64,000 nucleotides of DNA from Solimonas sp040066175 (GTDB lineage: Bacteria > Pseudomonadota > Gammaproteobacteria > Nevskiales > Nevskiaceae): positions 62,001 to 126,000 of the forward strand of contig NZ_JBEAAM010000004.1 of assembly GCF_040066175.1 (NCBI RefSeq). The letters are read 5' to 3'. How positions within the stretch are numbered: position 1 is the first letter of the stretch; each line of letters opens with the position of its first letter. The position numbers and the translations under genes are program-made. Shown in pieces: positions 17,556-26,930 of the stretch. Under the pieces are notes generated by a model, which was not told the origin of the DNA, did no database searches, and worked only from the letters and a program-made list of their open reading frames with translations.

Positions 17556-18881
17556 ATGGAAGTTCATGTCGAATCGCCGGGCGGACTGCACCGGCAGATG
17601 CGTGTCCGCGTGCCCGCCGAGCGTGTCGCCAAGGCCGTCGATGAACGCCTCAAGCGCTATGCCAGCCGCGCCAAGCTGCCGGGGTTCCGTCCGGGCAAGG
17701 CGCCGCGCAAGGTGGTCGAGCAGCAGTTCGGCGAGGCCGCGCGTATCGACGCGATCTCCGACATCGTCCAGCAGACCTACCCGGAAGCGATCAGCCAGGC
17801 CGGCGTGAATCCGGCCGGCCAGCCGAAGATCGACATCACCGCGGAAAAGACCGGCGAGGCGCTCGAGTACGTCGCGCACTTCGAGGTCTATCCCGAGATC
17901 AAGCTGCAGGCGCTCGAGGCGCTGAAGATCGAGAAGCCGGTGGTCGAGGTGTCCGAGGCGGACATCGACAAGCTCGTCGAGAACCTGCGCAAGGCGCGCC
18001 GCGAATTCGCCGTGGTCGAACGTGCGGCGGCAGCCGGCGACCGCGTCAAGATCGACTTCCTCGGCAAGCTCGACGGCGAGGCCTTCGCCGGCGGCGAGGG
18101 CAAGGACGTCAGCTTCGAGATCGGCGCCAGCCAGTTCCTGCCGGACCTGGAGAATGGCGTCGTCGGTCACCGCGCCGGCGAACAGTTCATCGTGGACGTG
18201 CGCTTCCCCGCGGACTACCGTGCCGAGAACCTGCGCGGCCGGACCGCGCAGTTCGAGGTGAACCTCAAGTCGGTCGAGGAAGCCAAACTGCCGGAGATCG
18301 ACGCGGAGTTTCTCAAGTCGCACGGCGTCGAGGACGGTGGCGGCGTCGCGGCACTGCGCGCCAAGTGCAAGGCGGCGCTGGAGAAGGAGCGTGACAAGGG
18401 CGTGCAGAACCGGCTCAAGGCGCAGGCGCTGGACCAGCTGCTGGCGGCCAATCCGATCGAAGTGCCGGACGCGCTGATCCAGCAGGAAATCCCGCGCATG
18501 CGCCAGGAAGCCGCGGCGCGCATGAACGTCGCCAAGCTCGATGCGGACCGGCTCAAGGAGATGTTGCCCGACGCCGTGTTCGAGCCGCAGGCGCGCCGCC
18601 GCGTGAGCCTGGGACTGCTGATCGGCGAGGTCATCAAGTCGCGGCAGATCAAGCTCGATCCGGCGCGCCTGGACAAGGCGCTCGACAACATGGCCGCCGA
18701 TTACGAGCAGCCGGATCAGGTCAAGGCGTTCTACCGCGCGCGTCCCGACCTGATGCAGGGGCTGGGCGCGATGGTGCTCGAGGACCAGGTCGTCGATGCA
18801 CTGGTCGCCGGCGGCACGGTCAGCGACAAGTCCATGACGCTGGACGAGCTGCTGAATCCGCAGGCCGCCGCCAAGGCGTAG
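17556..18881 (+). CDS. tig: Trigger factor
   Basis: A 441-residue ribosome-bound chaperone. The ATG at 17556 gives the classic MEVHVES start; a GTG three codons upstream is an alternative. The ribosome-docking signature is GFRPGKAP (about residues 46-53). A FKBP-type PPIase domain occupies about residues 155-240, followed by the helical C-terminal arms. The tig-clpP-clpX order is conserved in most proteobacteria. The leader is AT-rich (17517-17540), so a separate promoter after the tRNA is possible. Confidence 0.97.
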   Translation: MEVHVESPGGLHRQMRVRVPAERVAKAVDERLKRYASRAKLPGFRPGKAPRKVVEQQFGEAARIDAISDIVQQTYPEAISQAGVNPAGQPKIDITAEKTGEALEYVAHFEVYPEIKLQALEALKIEKPVVEVSEADIDKLVENLRKARREFAVVERAAAAGDRVKIDFLGKLDGEAFAGGEGKDVSFEIGASQFLPDLENGVVGHRAGEQFIVDVRFPADYRAENLRGRTAQFEVNLKSVEEAKLPEIDAEFLKSHGVEDGGGVAALRAKCKAALEKERDKGVQNRLKAQALDQLLAANPIEVPDALIQQEIPRMRQEAAARMNVAKLDADRLKEMLPDAVFEPQARRRVSLGLLIGEVIKSRQIKLDPARLDKALDNMAADYEQPDQVKAFYRARPDLMQGLGAMVLEDQVVDALVAGGTVSDKSMTLDELLNPQAAAKA

Positions 18882-18892
18882 AGAAAGCCCGC

Positions 18893-18916
18893 AGTCCGGT
18901 ACGCCGCTGCCGGACT
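18893..18916 (+). other. Intergenic hairpin between tig and clpP
   Basis: AGTCCGG and CCGGACT form a perfect seven-base stem with a ten-base loop. No U-tract follows. It may be a partial terminator or processing site that separates tig and clpP expression. Confidence 0.4.
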
Positions 18917-18930
18917 CCGCCCCTCCACTC

Positions 18931-19566
18931 ATGACACACCGAGCCATGACCGACATCCTGACCCGCGCGCAGCACCTCGTTCCGATGGTCGTCGAACAGA
19001 CCGCCCGCGGCGAGCGCGCGTTCGACATCTACTCGCGACTGCTCAAGGAGCGCGTCGTGTTCATCGTCGGGCCGATCGACGACTACATGGCGAACCTGGT
19101 GGTCGCGCAGCTGCTGTTCCTGGAGTCGGAGAATCCGGACAAGGACATCCACCTGTACATCAACTCGCCCGGTGGCGTGATCACCTCGGGCCTGTCGATC
19201 TACGACACGATGCGCTTCATCAAGCCGGATGTCAGCACGATGTGCATCGGCCAGGCGGCGAGCATGGGGGCGTTCCTGCTGTCGGCCGGCGCGAAGGGCA
19301 AGCGTTATGCGCTGCCCAATGCGCGCGTGATGATCCATCAGCCGTCCGGCGGCGCGCAGGGCCAGGCCAGCGACATCGAGATCCAGGCGCGCGAGATCCT
19401 CTATCTGCGCGAGCGTCTCAACCAGATGATGGCCGAGCACACCGGTCAGCCGCTGGACAAGATCGCCCGCGACGTCGAGCGTGATTTCTTCATGAACGCC
19501 GAACAGGCCAAGGAATACGGCCTGATCGACCAGATTCTGGTCCAGCGGGTCGTTTTGGCTGCATGA
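18931..19566 (+). CDS. clpP: ATP-dependent Clp protease proteolytic subunit
   Basis: A 211-residue serine protease subunit. The catalytic triad Ser111 (GQAASMGAF), His136 (MIHQPSGG) and Asp185 (VERDFF) falls at the same precursor numbering as E. coli ClpP. An alternative in-frame ATG lies five codons downstream (18946). The protein forms a tetradecameric chamber fed by ClpX, encoded next. Confidence 0.98.
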   Translation: MTHRAMTDILTRAQHLVPMVVEQTARGERAFDIYSRLLKERVVFIVGPIDDYMANLVVAQLLFLESENPDKDIHLYINSPGGVITSGLSIYDTMRFIKPDVSTMCIGQAASMGAFLLSAGAKGKRYALPNARVMIHQPSGGAQGQASDIEIQAREILYLRERLNQMMAEHTGQPLDKIARDVERDFFMNAEQAKEYGLIDQILVQRVVLAA

Positions 19567-19599
19567 ATGGTGCATTCGGGCACGGTTTCGACGCCCGTT

Positions 19600-19627
19600 T
19601 TGCAGGAAAATGGCACTGTGCTATACA
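19600..19627 (+). promoter_or_regulatory. Sigma-70-type promoter for clpX
   Basis: TTGCAG (19600-19605) and TATACA (19622-19627) are separated by 16 bases in the 120-base clpP-clpX gap. Each hexamer has four or five matches to consensus. This would allow clpX transcription independent of tig-clpP. Confidence 0.55.
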
Positions 19628-19686
19628 GAGACGGCCGGGCGAGCCATCGCCGCGGACGGCTCCACCGAGGTGAGTAAGGTAAGACG

Positions 19687-20961
<1,275 letters not shown>

Positions 20962-20983
20962 TCTGCGCGGTCCGTCTCAACGC

Positions 20984-21007
20984 AAGCCCCGCCCTCGTGC
21001 GGGGCTT
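20984..21007. terminator. Bidirectional terminator between clpX and the GDPD gene
   Basis: AAGCCCCGC and GCGGGGCTT form a perfect nine-base GC-rich stem with a six-base loop, followed on the plus strand by CGCATTTT. It lies between convergent genes and could serve both. Confidence 0.75.
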
Positions 21008-21014
21008 CGCATTT

Positions 21015-22013
21015 TCAGCGGCATGGTTCGAGTTCGACGGCACCGGCTTCGGCGGGCGCGAGCCGGGCGGTGTGCAGGCGCTCCTGCATGGCCAGCAGGC
21101 AGCCGGGGTAGTTGGTGATGATGCCATCGACGCCGAGTTCGATCAGCGTGCGGATATCGGCTTCACGGTCGGCGGTCCAGGGTTCGACAAGTTTGCCGGC
21201 CGCGTGGGCCGCAGTGACGAACGCCGCGTCCAGGTCCGGCGAGTCGAACGAGGGTGCCACGTAGTCATGGCCGCCCGCGATGGCATAGGCGAGACTCAGG
21301 TAGGCGCCGCTGGGCGTCAGGTAGAGGGTCTTGATCGAGGCATCGAGCCGTTTGACGCTGTCGATCGCCAGCGGGTTGAAGGACTGCACGATGATGCGGT
21401 CGGCGATGCCGCTGGCGTGGATCAGTTCGACCAGCGCCGCGGCGGCCGTCGCGCCGAGCGGATCGGCCGGCGCGATCTTGATCTCGATGGTCACCGTCGG
21501 CGCATAGGCGCCCTGAAAGCCTGCAGCGAAGGCGAACAGCTCGGCGGCGGTCGGCACGGTCACGCCGCGGCCGCGCAGTGGATGCGCGCGTGCCGCGTCC
21601 GGCGAAGTCGTGGCCTGGCCCGGCGACCACCAATACGCGGCGTCGCAGCCGAGGATCTCCGCGTAGGTCTTGTCGGCGACGTTGCCGCTGCAGTCGGTGG
21701 TGCGGTCCAGCGTGTCGTCGTGGATCAGCACGGCGACGCCGTCGGCGGTCAGCAACATGTCGGTCTCGAAGTCGTCCACGCCCAGGCGCGCCGCATTGCG
21801 GTAGGCGAGCATCGTGTTCTCCGGCGCGTAGGCAGCACCACCGCGGTGTGCCGACACGAAGGGCACGGCGACGAACGACGCCGGCGGCGGCGTGTCTTCG
21901 CCGTCCGGCGCACCGGGTGCGGCGACCGGATCGGAACCCGCGCAGGCCACCAGCACCAGGATCGCCAGGAGCATCGACGGAGCGGCGGCTCGCCGGATCG
22001 ACGGTGGTTTCAT
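21015..22013 (-). CDS. Glycerophosphodiester phosphodiesterase lipoprotein
   Basis: A 332-residue protein. I chose the ATG at 22013 because it gives a lipoprotein signal with lipobox LVAC (Cys24); the frame is open further upstream. The GDPD motifs are SAHRGGAAYAPENT (His56, Arg57, Glu65) and DDFETDMLLTADGVAVLIHDD with metal and acid/base residues. Family members hydrolyse glycerophosphodiesters to glycerol-3-phosphate and an alcohol. It is the last gene of an exported phosphoesterase set, 215 bases after the phospholipase-like gene. Confidence 0.9.
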   Translation of the reverse strand: MKPPSIRRAAAPSMLLAILVLVACAGSDPVAAPGAPDGEDTPPPASFVAVPFVSAHRGGAAYAPENTMLAYRNAARLGVDDFETDMLLTADGVAVLIHDDTLDRTTDCSGNVADKTYAEILGCDAAYWWSPGQATTSPDAARAHPLRGRGVTVPTAAELFAFAAGFQGAYAPTVTIEIKIAPADPLGATAAAALVELIHASGIADRIIVQSFNPLAIDSVKRLDASIKTLYLTPSGAYLSLAYAIAGGHDYVAPSFDSPDLDAAFVTAAHAAGKLVEPWTADREADIRTLIELGVDGIITNYPGCLLAMQERLHTARLAPAEAGAVELEPCR

Positions 22014-22228
22014 CTCAAGTCCCCATGGCCGGATCGCTGATCGAGTGGCGCCCGGTCTCGACGCGTCCCGCGATGCGCCGCCGCCGAGGATGCGAGCGGG
22101 CAGTCTGAGCCACCGGTGCTGAGCGCCGTGCCGAATGAGGTCGTTCGGCCCCACGGGAGCGGGATCGCCTCTGGCACAACGCAGGAGCGCCAGCGTCGCC
22201 AGCGTCACTGTCCGCCGACAGGGCGCGC

Positions 22229-23593
22229 TCATACCGGGAAACCGGCCAGTCGCGCCTTCGCGCGCAGGCTTTCGACCTCGGCGACGTGTTCCGCCATGCT
22301 CGCGCTGATGCCGGGCAGTCCGGGCAGCGACTGCTCACAGAACGGATCGCCGAACGGCCCCGCCGGCACGTCGAAAGCCGGAGCGTCGGGGTTCGCTGGC
22401 TGGTCGAAATCCAGCGCCAGGGCGAGATTGTTCGTCGTCGCCGAGCGCACGCCGAGCGGGCGCAGGTTCCAGCGCCATTCCATGAACTTGAGGATCGAGT
22501 TCGGCTCGAACAGCGTGTGCTCGACGTGGCCGCGGCGCACGCGCGGCCCGATCAGCACGCAGGGCACGCGGAAGCCCAGACGGCCATCGTTGTTCACGTT
22601 CGTCGCTTCGCGCTCCGAGACCGGCATGACAGGCGGCGGCACGTGGTCGTAGAAGCCGCCCCATTCGTCGTAATTGATCACCAGGAGCGTGCGCTCCCAG
22701 GTGGGGGCGCGGCGCAGCGCGTCGTAGATGCGGTTGAGGAAGGCCTGGCCGTTGCGCACGTCGGCGTGCGGGTGGTCGTCGTTGCACAGCGGATCGAAAC
22801 CAGCCTGGTAGAAGAACGGATCGACGTAGGTGATGTTGGGCAGCTGTCCGGCCGCGCAGACCGCCTCGAACAGTTCGTAAGGTTTGGAGATCGCCAGGTA
22901 CTTGTCCATCCACAGCGCGGTCAGCGGCAGGTTGCCGAAGAAGTAGCCGGCACGGATGCCGGCTTCGGCGGCGGCGTCCCAGAGGGTCGGCAGCGAGCAG
23001 GTTTTCGGCAGACCGGTGACCGGATCCGCGTCGTTGCTGCGGCGGTCGGTCTGCCCACAGTGCATGTAGACACGGTTGGCCTGCGTCGAGGCGAGGATGC
23101 CAGAGTGGTAGCGGTCGCAGATCGTCCAGTGCGCGGCGCAGCCCTTGTAGAACGGCAGGTCGTCGGCGCTGTAGTAGCCGATCGGGAACAGGTCGCCGGG
23201 TTCGGTTTCCTGGAGGAAGCCGTCCATCGCACCATTGTTGTAATGCACGCGGCCGGAGCCGTAGCCGTGGTGCGGATCTTCGAGTCCGCAGCCGGCAAAA
23301 TCCGGACTCAGGCGGTGCGTGAACTGCGGCACGCCGTTCTTGTCCGGGAAGCTGAAGCCGTCCTGACGGCCATCGGCGCCGGGGACCCAGCCGAGCATGT
23401 GGTCGAAGGAGCGGTTCTCCATCATCACGACGACGACGTGGTCGATGCCGCTCTGACCCGGATCGGGCAGGCGGCGCGGATCGACCGCCACGCCTGCGGA
23501 GGCACCGTCGCTGCTGCAGCCCTGCAGCAACGGCCAGGTGGCGACGCCGGCGGCGGCGCGGATGAAGTCGCGGCGTGAGATCGGTGGAGCCAT
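22229..23593 (-). CDS. Tat-exported phosphoesterase (phospholipase C / AcpA family)
   Basis: A 454-residue protein. The N-terminus has a twin-arginine motif SRRDFIR (Arg7-Arg8) and Cys26 in LLQGCSS, suggesting a Tat-exported lipoprotein. The catalytic domain starts with VVVMMENRSFDHMLG and has NYDEWGGFYDHVPPP later, both hallmarks of the phosphoesterase family that includes nonspecific phospholipase C and acid phosphatase AcpA. It would cleave phosphodiester or phosphomonoester bonds outside the cytoplasm. It starts three bases after the PHP-fold gene stop, so they are one operon. Confidence 0.9.
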   Translation of the reverse strand: MAPPISRRDFIRAAAGVATWPLLQGCSSDGASAGVAVDPRRLPDPGQSGIDHVVVVMMENRSFDHMLGWVPGADGRQDGFSFPDKNGVPQFTHRLSPDFAGCGLEDPHHGYGSGRVHYNNGAMDGFLQETEPGDLFPIGYYSADDLPFYKGCAAHWTICDRYHSGILASTQANRVYMHCGQTDRRSNDADPVTGLPKTCSLPTLWDAAAEAGIRAGYFFGNLPLTALWMDKYLAISKPYELFEAVCAAGQLPNITYVDPFFYQAGFDPLCNDDHPHADVRNGQAFLNRIYDALRRAPTWERTLLVINYDEWGGFYDHVPPPVMPVSEREATNVNNDGRLGFRVPCVLIGPRVRRGHVEHTLFEPNSILKFMEWRWNLRPLGVRSATTNNLALALDFDQPANPDAPAFDVPAGPFGDPFCEQSLPGLPGISASMAEHVAEVESLRAKARLAGFPV

Positions 23594-23596
23594 GTC

Positions 23597-24955
23597 TTAT
23601 TGTCCTGTGATCCAGACCGGCGCGAGATAGGCCAGCGATCCGCCCTCGGGCGCATCCACGCGGACGAAGTACCAGCGCTCGGATCCCGCGACGATCGGCA
23701 GCGCGAACTCGGCCCGGGTGCCGCTGTGCGTGGCCAGTTCGTCGCCGCCGGGGCCGAACAGCCGGTAGGTGACGGCCACTGGGGTGCCGTCGCGCTCGGC
23801 CATTTGCACGCTCAGGGGCAGCGTGCCGGCGGACGACGGACAGGTCAGGCGTGCGCCCATCGGTGCCTGGTGATCGACGACCAGGTCGGCGCGCAGGTGC
23901 TGGCCGGGCGAGAGCGCGTAGGTGCGGCGCGCGAGCCAGGCTTCGCGGAAGTCGGCCTCGGTCAGCCCCTGCGCCAGCGTCACGGTCTTGGGGCGGTGTT
24001 CGACGGCGTACTCGGCGAAATGCTCGTCCTCGGACCCGACCGGTGCGAGATGCCAGCCCTTGTCGAGTGCTCGGACGTAGTAGGGCAGGTAGCGGTCCTC
24101 GCGGTTGGCGTCGTTATAGACCTCCATGCCGAACATGCGCAGGTCGGCGTCGGCGACGTAGGCGTAGTCGTTCCAGTCGCAGAAGCCGCGCGTCAGGTCG
24201 GTCGGGTCGTTGCCGGTCAGGCACTTGTTGTGCGGATGGTTGAAGTGCGCCAGGCCGTCGCCGCCGCCGCCGAAGGGCACCGGCGAAGACGCCGCACCGG
24301 CCAGGCCCGGCACCTGCGGATCGCGCGTGAACCAGTCCCAGAAGGTCTCCAGGGTGAGCGCGTAGCCGCCGTCGGTCTTCGCATTGGTGAAGTTCTGCGA
24401 GAAATAGACGTTGATGTGGCCAAACACGTCGGAGGTCCACTCGAAGCCGCGGATCGCCAGGAAACGGTCGCTGCTGGCGGCCTGCGCCTGGTCCTGCGTG
24501 GCCAGCCACTTCTGCAGCTTGTCTCCGGTCGGGTTGAGGAAGCAGTACTCGAGCGCGGTCGGATCGAAGCGGGACGACGTGGGATCGCAGCTCGCGTGCA
24601 GTGCCAGAAAATTGCCGGCATCGAGGCTGTCGGAGTGCTCGGAGCCGGCCATGTAGTCGTAGCCGTTCTGCAGGCCAATGTCGTAGTAGTCGGCTGGAAT
24701 GAAGTGCGGATCACCGTCGGAGTAGGCCGAGTGCTCGTGCATCATGCCCTCGTAGTGTCGCAGGGACGCCGCTGTCGGGCCGACATACGGCTCACAGACC
24801 GCGGCCCCGTTGCGTGGGCCGTCGGTCGATCGGGCGGGTTCGGACGATGTTCCGCAGGCGCTCAGGACGACGGCGAGCAGCAACGCACCGCGGCCAGCCG
24901 GATACGGGCGAAACGGTCGATGGCGGGCGGATTCTGTGCAGCGGGACGGTCTCAT
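23597..24955 (-). CDS. PHP-fold (DUF3604-like) exported lipoprotein
   Basis: A 452-residue protein. The ATG at 24955 gives a lipoprotein signal with lipobox LSAC (Cys34). PHP-type metal motifs are HEHSAYSDG (His73, His75) and GYDYMAGSEHSD (His107). Later FNHPHN and PVGSEDEH histidines complete a likely multi-metal site. The C-terminal ~100 residues look like a beta-rich accessory domain. It resembles DUF3604 proteins but is shorter than the two in the duplicated module (746 and 754 residues). It is first in the operon with the phospholipase C-like and GDPD proteins, suggesting a role in phosphoester breakdown. Confidence 0.8.
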   Translation of the reverse strand: MRPSRCTESARHRPFRPYPAGRGALLLAVVLSACGTSSEPARSTDGPRNGAAVCEPYVGPTAASLRHYEGMMHEHSAYSDGDPHFIPADYYDIGLQNGYDYMAGSEHSDSLDAGNFLALHASCDPTSSRFDPTALEYCFLNPTGDKLQKWLATQDQAQAASSDRFLAIRGFEWTSDVFGHINVYFSQNFTNAKTDGGYALTLETFWDWFTRDPQVPGLAGAASSPVPFGGGGDGLAHFNHPHNKCLTGNDPTDLTRGFCDWNDYAYVADADLRMFGMEVYNDANREDRYLPYYVRALDKGWHLAPVGSEDEHFAEYAVEHRPKTVTLAQGLTEADFREAWLARRTYALSPGQHLRADLVVDHQAPMGARLTCPSSAGTLPLSVQMAERDGTPVAVTYRLFGPGGDELATHSGTRAEFALPIVAGSERWYFVRVDAPEGGSLAYLAPVWITGQ

Positions 24956-25072
24956 CGGCAACGCGGCGCGGACATGGCGGGGCGCGCATGCTAGGAACGC
25001 CGCGTTACGACGGTTTGAAGGTCTCGTGAAGGCGCCCTGGTAAAAATCGCTCAAGGCGCGCCGGGGCGCGAT

Positions 25073-26767
25073 TCAGAGCGAGAACTGTTGCTTCGGTGCC
25101 TGCCAGGCCGCATCGAGCAGCGCCAGCGCACGCTTGACCCGATCCTCGGACAGGCCGCCTTCGCGCAGGTCCTTGCCCATCGCCGCCGCGGTTTCCTGCC
25201 ACTCCGCCGGCGGCGGCATCTGCTGGTCGGAAATCTCGAGCTGGTCGAGCATGCTCTCCATGCGGTCGATGCCGGCGCGCCAGTGCGCGCTGTCGGCGCC
25301 GTGCTGCAGCAGGCCCTTGACCAGCAGCGGTCCCCAGCAGGTGTTGAGGAACTTGATGGCGGGCGCCGGCACGGAACGGCCGAAGGTGCGCAGTTCGAGT
25401 TCGCGCACGACCAGGCGCTTGGCCTCGGCGACGACCGCTTCGCGGCGCTGCACGGTCTGTTCCTTCTGCGACTCGAAGAACGACTGGATCTGTTCTTCCT
25501 GGATCGGTTGCGCAGTGAGCATCGCCTCGCGGACGAAGTCGGGCGCGAGGTCGAACTGCACCAGCACCTGCTGCAGCACCTCGGCCATGCGCCGCGCTTC
25601 GGCGGTGCCGGTGATGCGCGATGTCGCCGACTTGAGCATCAGGTCGTTGACCAGCGCGCGCAGCGGATGCGTGACCGCCGTGAACAGCGTCGCGTCGGTG
25701 ATCGCCGACTTGATGACCGGGAAGCGCACCGCCTCGTGCTGCTTCTCCTGGTCCTTCGGCACCAGTGGGTCGGCGATCGCCTCGTTGAGGAATTTGCCGG
25801 CCAGCGAGATGCGCTGCAGCGGCACCCAGCGCTGTTCGGGCTTGATATCGACGCCGGCCAGCGGTGCGTCGGTCTGCAGGGTCAGCAGATCCTGAGCCAG
25901 CGACACGTCGGAGTAGTCCTTGTCGGGCGGCGGCGGCTGCATGGCCACGCCCTTGAGCATCGACGCGGTCTTGCTGTCGATCTGCGGGGGCGGCGGCGGG
26001 GCGCCGGGTTTCGCGGCCGGTGCCGGCGCCGGCGTCTCGGCAGCGCCGGGCTGCAGCTGGCGCAGGGTCTCGGCGCGCGCCTTCTCGCGTTCCAGCAGGG
26101 CCGACGCCTCGGCGGCGCGCGCCTCGATATCGGCCAGGGCGTCGAGCACGACCTGATACAGGCGCGGCAGTTGCGGCAGTACGGATTCGTCGAACTGCTC
26201 GAACAGGATGCGCAGCGGCGCGCCGCTGCATTTCTGCGCCGTGGCGGCATCGAGCAGCGTGCGGCACAGCGCGGCCGGCGCCAGCGCACCGGCCCGGACC
26301 GGGAAGTGGGTCGTGCGGCGGATCTGGCCGAGCCGCACGTCGAGATCGGCGATCAGGGCGGCGTACTGGGTCTGCGCGCGCAGTTCGCGCTGGGTCAGGA
26401 CGATGACGTCGTTGGCATCGGCTTCGAGCGGCTGGCGGTCGCCGGCGGCGACCGTGGCGATCAGATGGGCATCGAAGCGGGTGGTGAACTCCTGCAGCCA
26501 GCGTTCGGCGGCGGTACCGCCGGTCAGACGCGCCAGCTCGGCACAGCCGCGCTGTTCCGACGGCAGACTGCTGGCCTTGGCGCGCTGCGTGAGCGTGACT
26601 GGCAGGAAGCGTAAAAAATTGCCGATCAAGTCGGCCAAGGCGGCGTGCACCGTGCGGCGCAGTGCGTCCACGGCCGGATGCCCCAGCCGCTGCATGCGCG
26701 TGCGCTCGGGGGCGCTGTCGTCCATCGAGCCGGCAGGCGCCGGTGGCAACTGCGATGCGGTCTTCAT
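25073..26767 (-). CDS. DUF1631 family protein
   Basis: A 564-residue, largely helical protein without signal or membrane segments. I chose the ATG at 26767, which has an AGAGG ribosome binding site; the frame is open 34 codons further upstream. A Pro/Ala-rich linker (about residues 230-280) separates two helical regions; RRMAEVLQQVLVQFD and FLNTCWGPLLV in the second are typical of DUF1631. The function of the family is not established. It stands alone, downstream of the phosphorylase gene. Confidence 0.82.
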   Translation of the reverse strand: MKTASQLPPAPAGSMDDSAPERTRMQRLGHPAVDALRRTVHAALADLIGNFLRFLPVTLTQRAKASSLPSEQRGCAELARLTGGTAAERWLQEFTTRFDAHLIATVAAGDRQPLEADANDVIVLTQRELRAQTQYAALIADLDVRLGQIRRTTHFPVRAGALAPAALCRTLLDAATAQKCSGAPLRILFEQFDESVLPQLPRLYQVVLDALADIEARAAEASALLEREKARAETLRQLQPGAAETPAPAPAAKPGAPPPPPQIDSKTASMLKGVAMQPPPPDKDYSDVSLAQDLLTLQTDAPLAGVDIKPEQRWVPLQRISLAGKFLNEAIADPLVPKDQEKQHEAVRFPVIKSAITDATLFTAVTHPLRALVNDLMLKSATSRITGTAEARRMAEVLQQVLVQFDLAPDFVREAMLTAQPIQEEQIQSFFESQKEQTVQRREAVVAEAKRLVVRELELRTFGRSVPAPAIKFLNTCWGPLLVKGLLQHGADSAHWRAGIDRMESMLDQLEISDQQMPPPAEWQETAAAMGKDLREGGLSEDRVKRALALLDAAWQAPKQQFSL

Positions 26768-26930
26768 CTGAACCTCTGATCGTCGGTCCCGGGGCCCGGA
26801 TGCATCCATGCCGCCGGACCACCGGTCCGGACGGGCCGCCGGACGAGACATTACGCGATCCGCGGACAATTTCGTAGGACCGTCCGCTGCAGTGCGCCGC
26901 CCTCGTCGGGGGGCTCCGTCGAACCCGCGC

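Noticed and set aside
17550..19028. A 492-codon open frame on the minus strand
   Set aside because: Antisense to trigger factor and the start of clpP, both strongly conserved genes.
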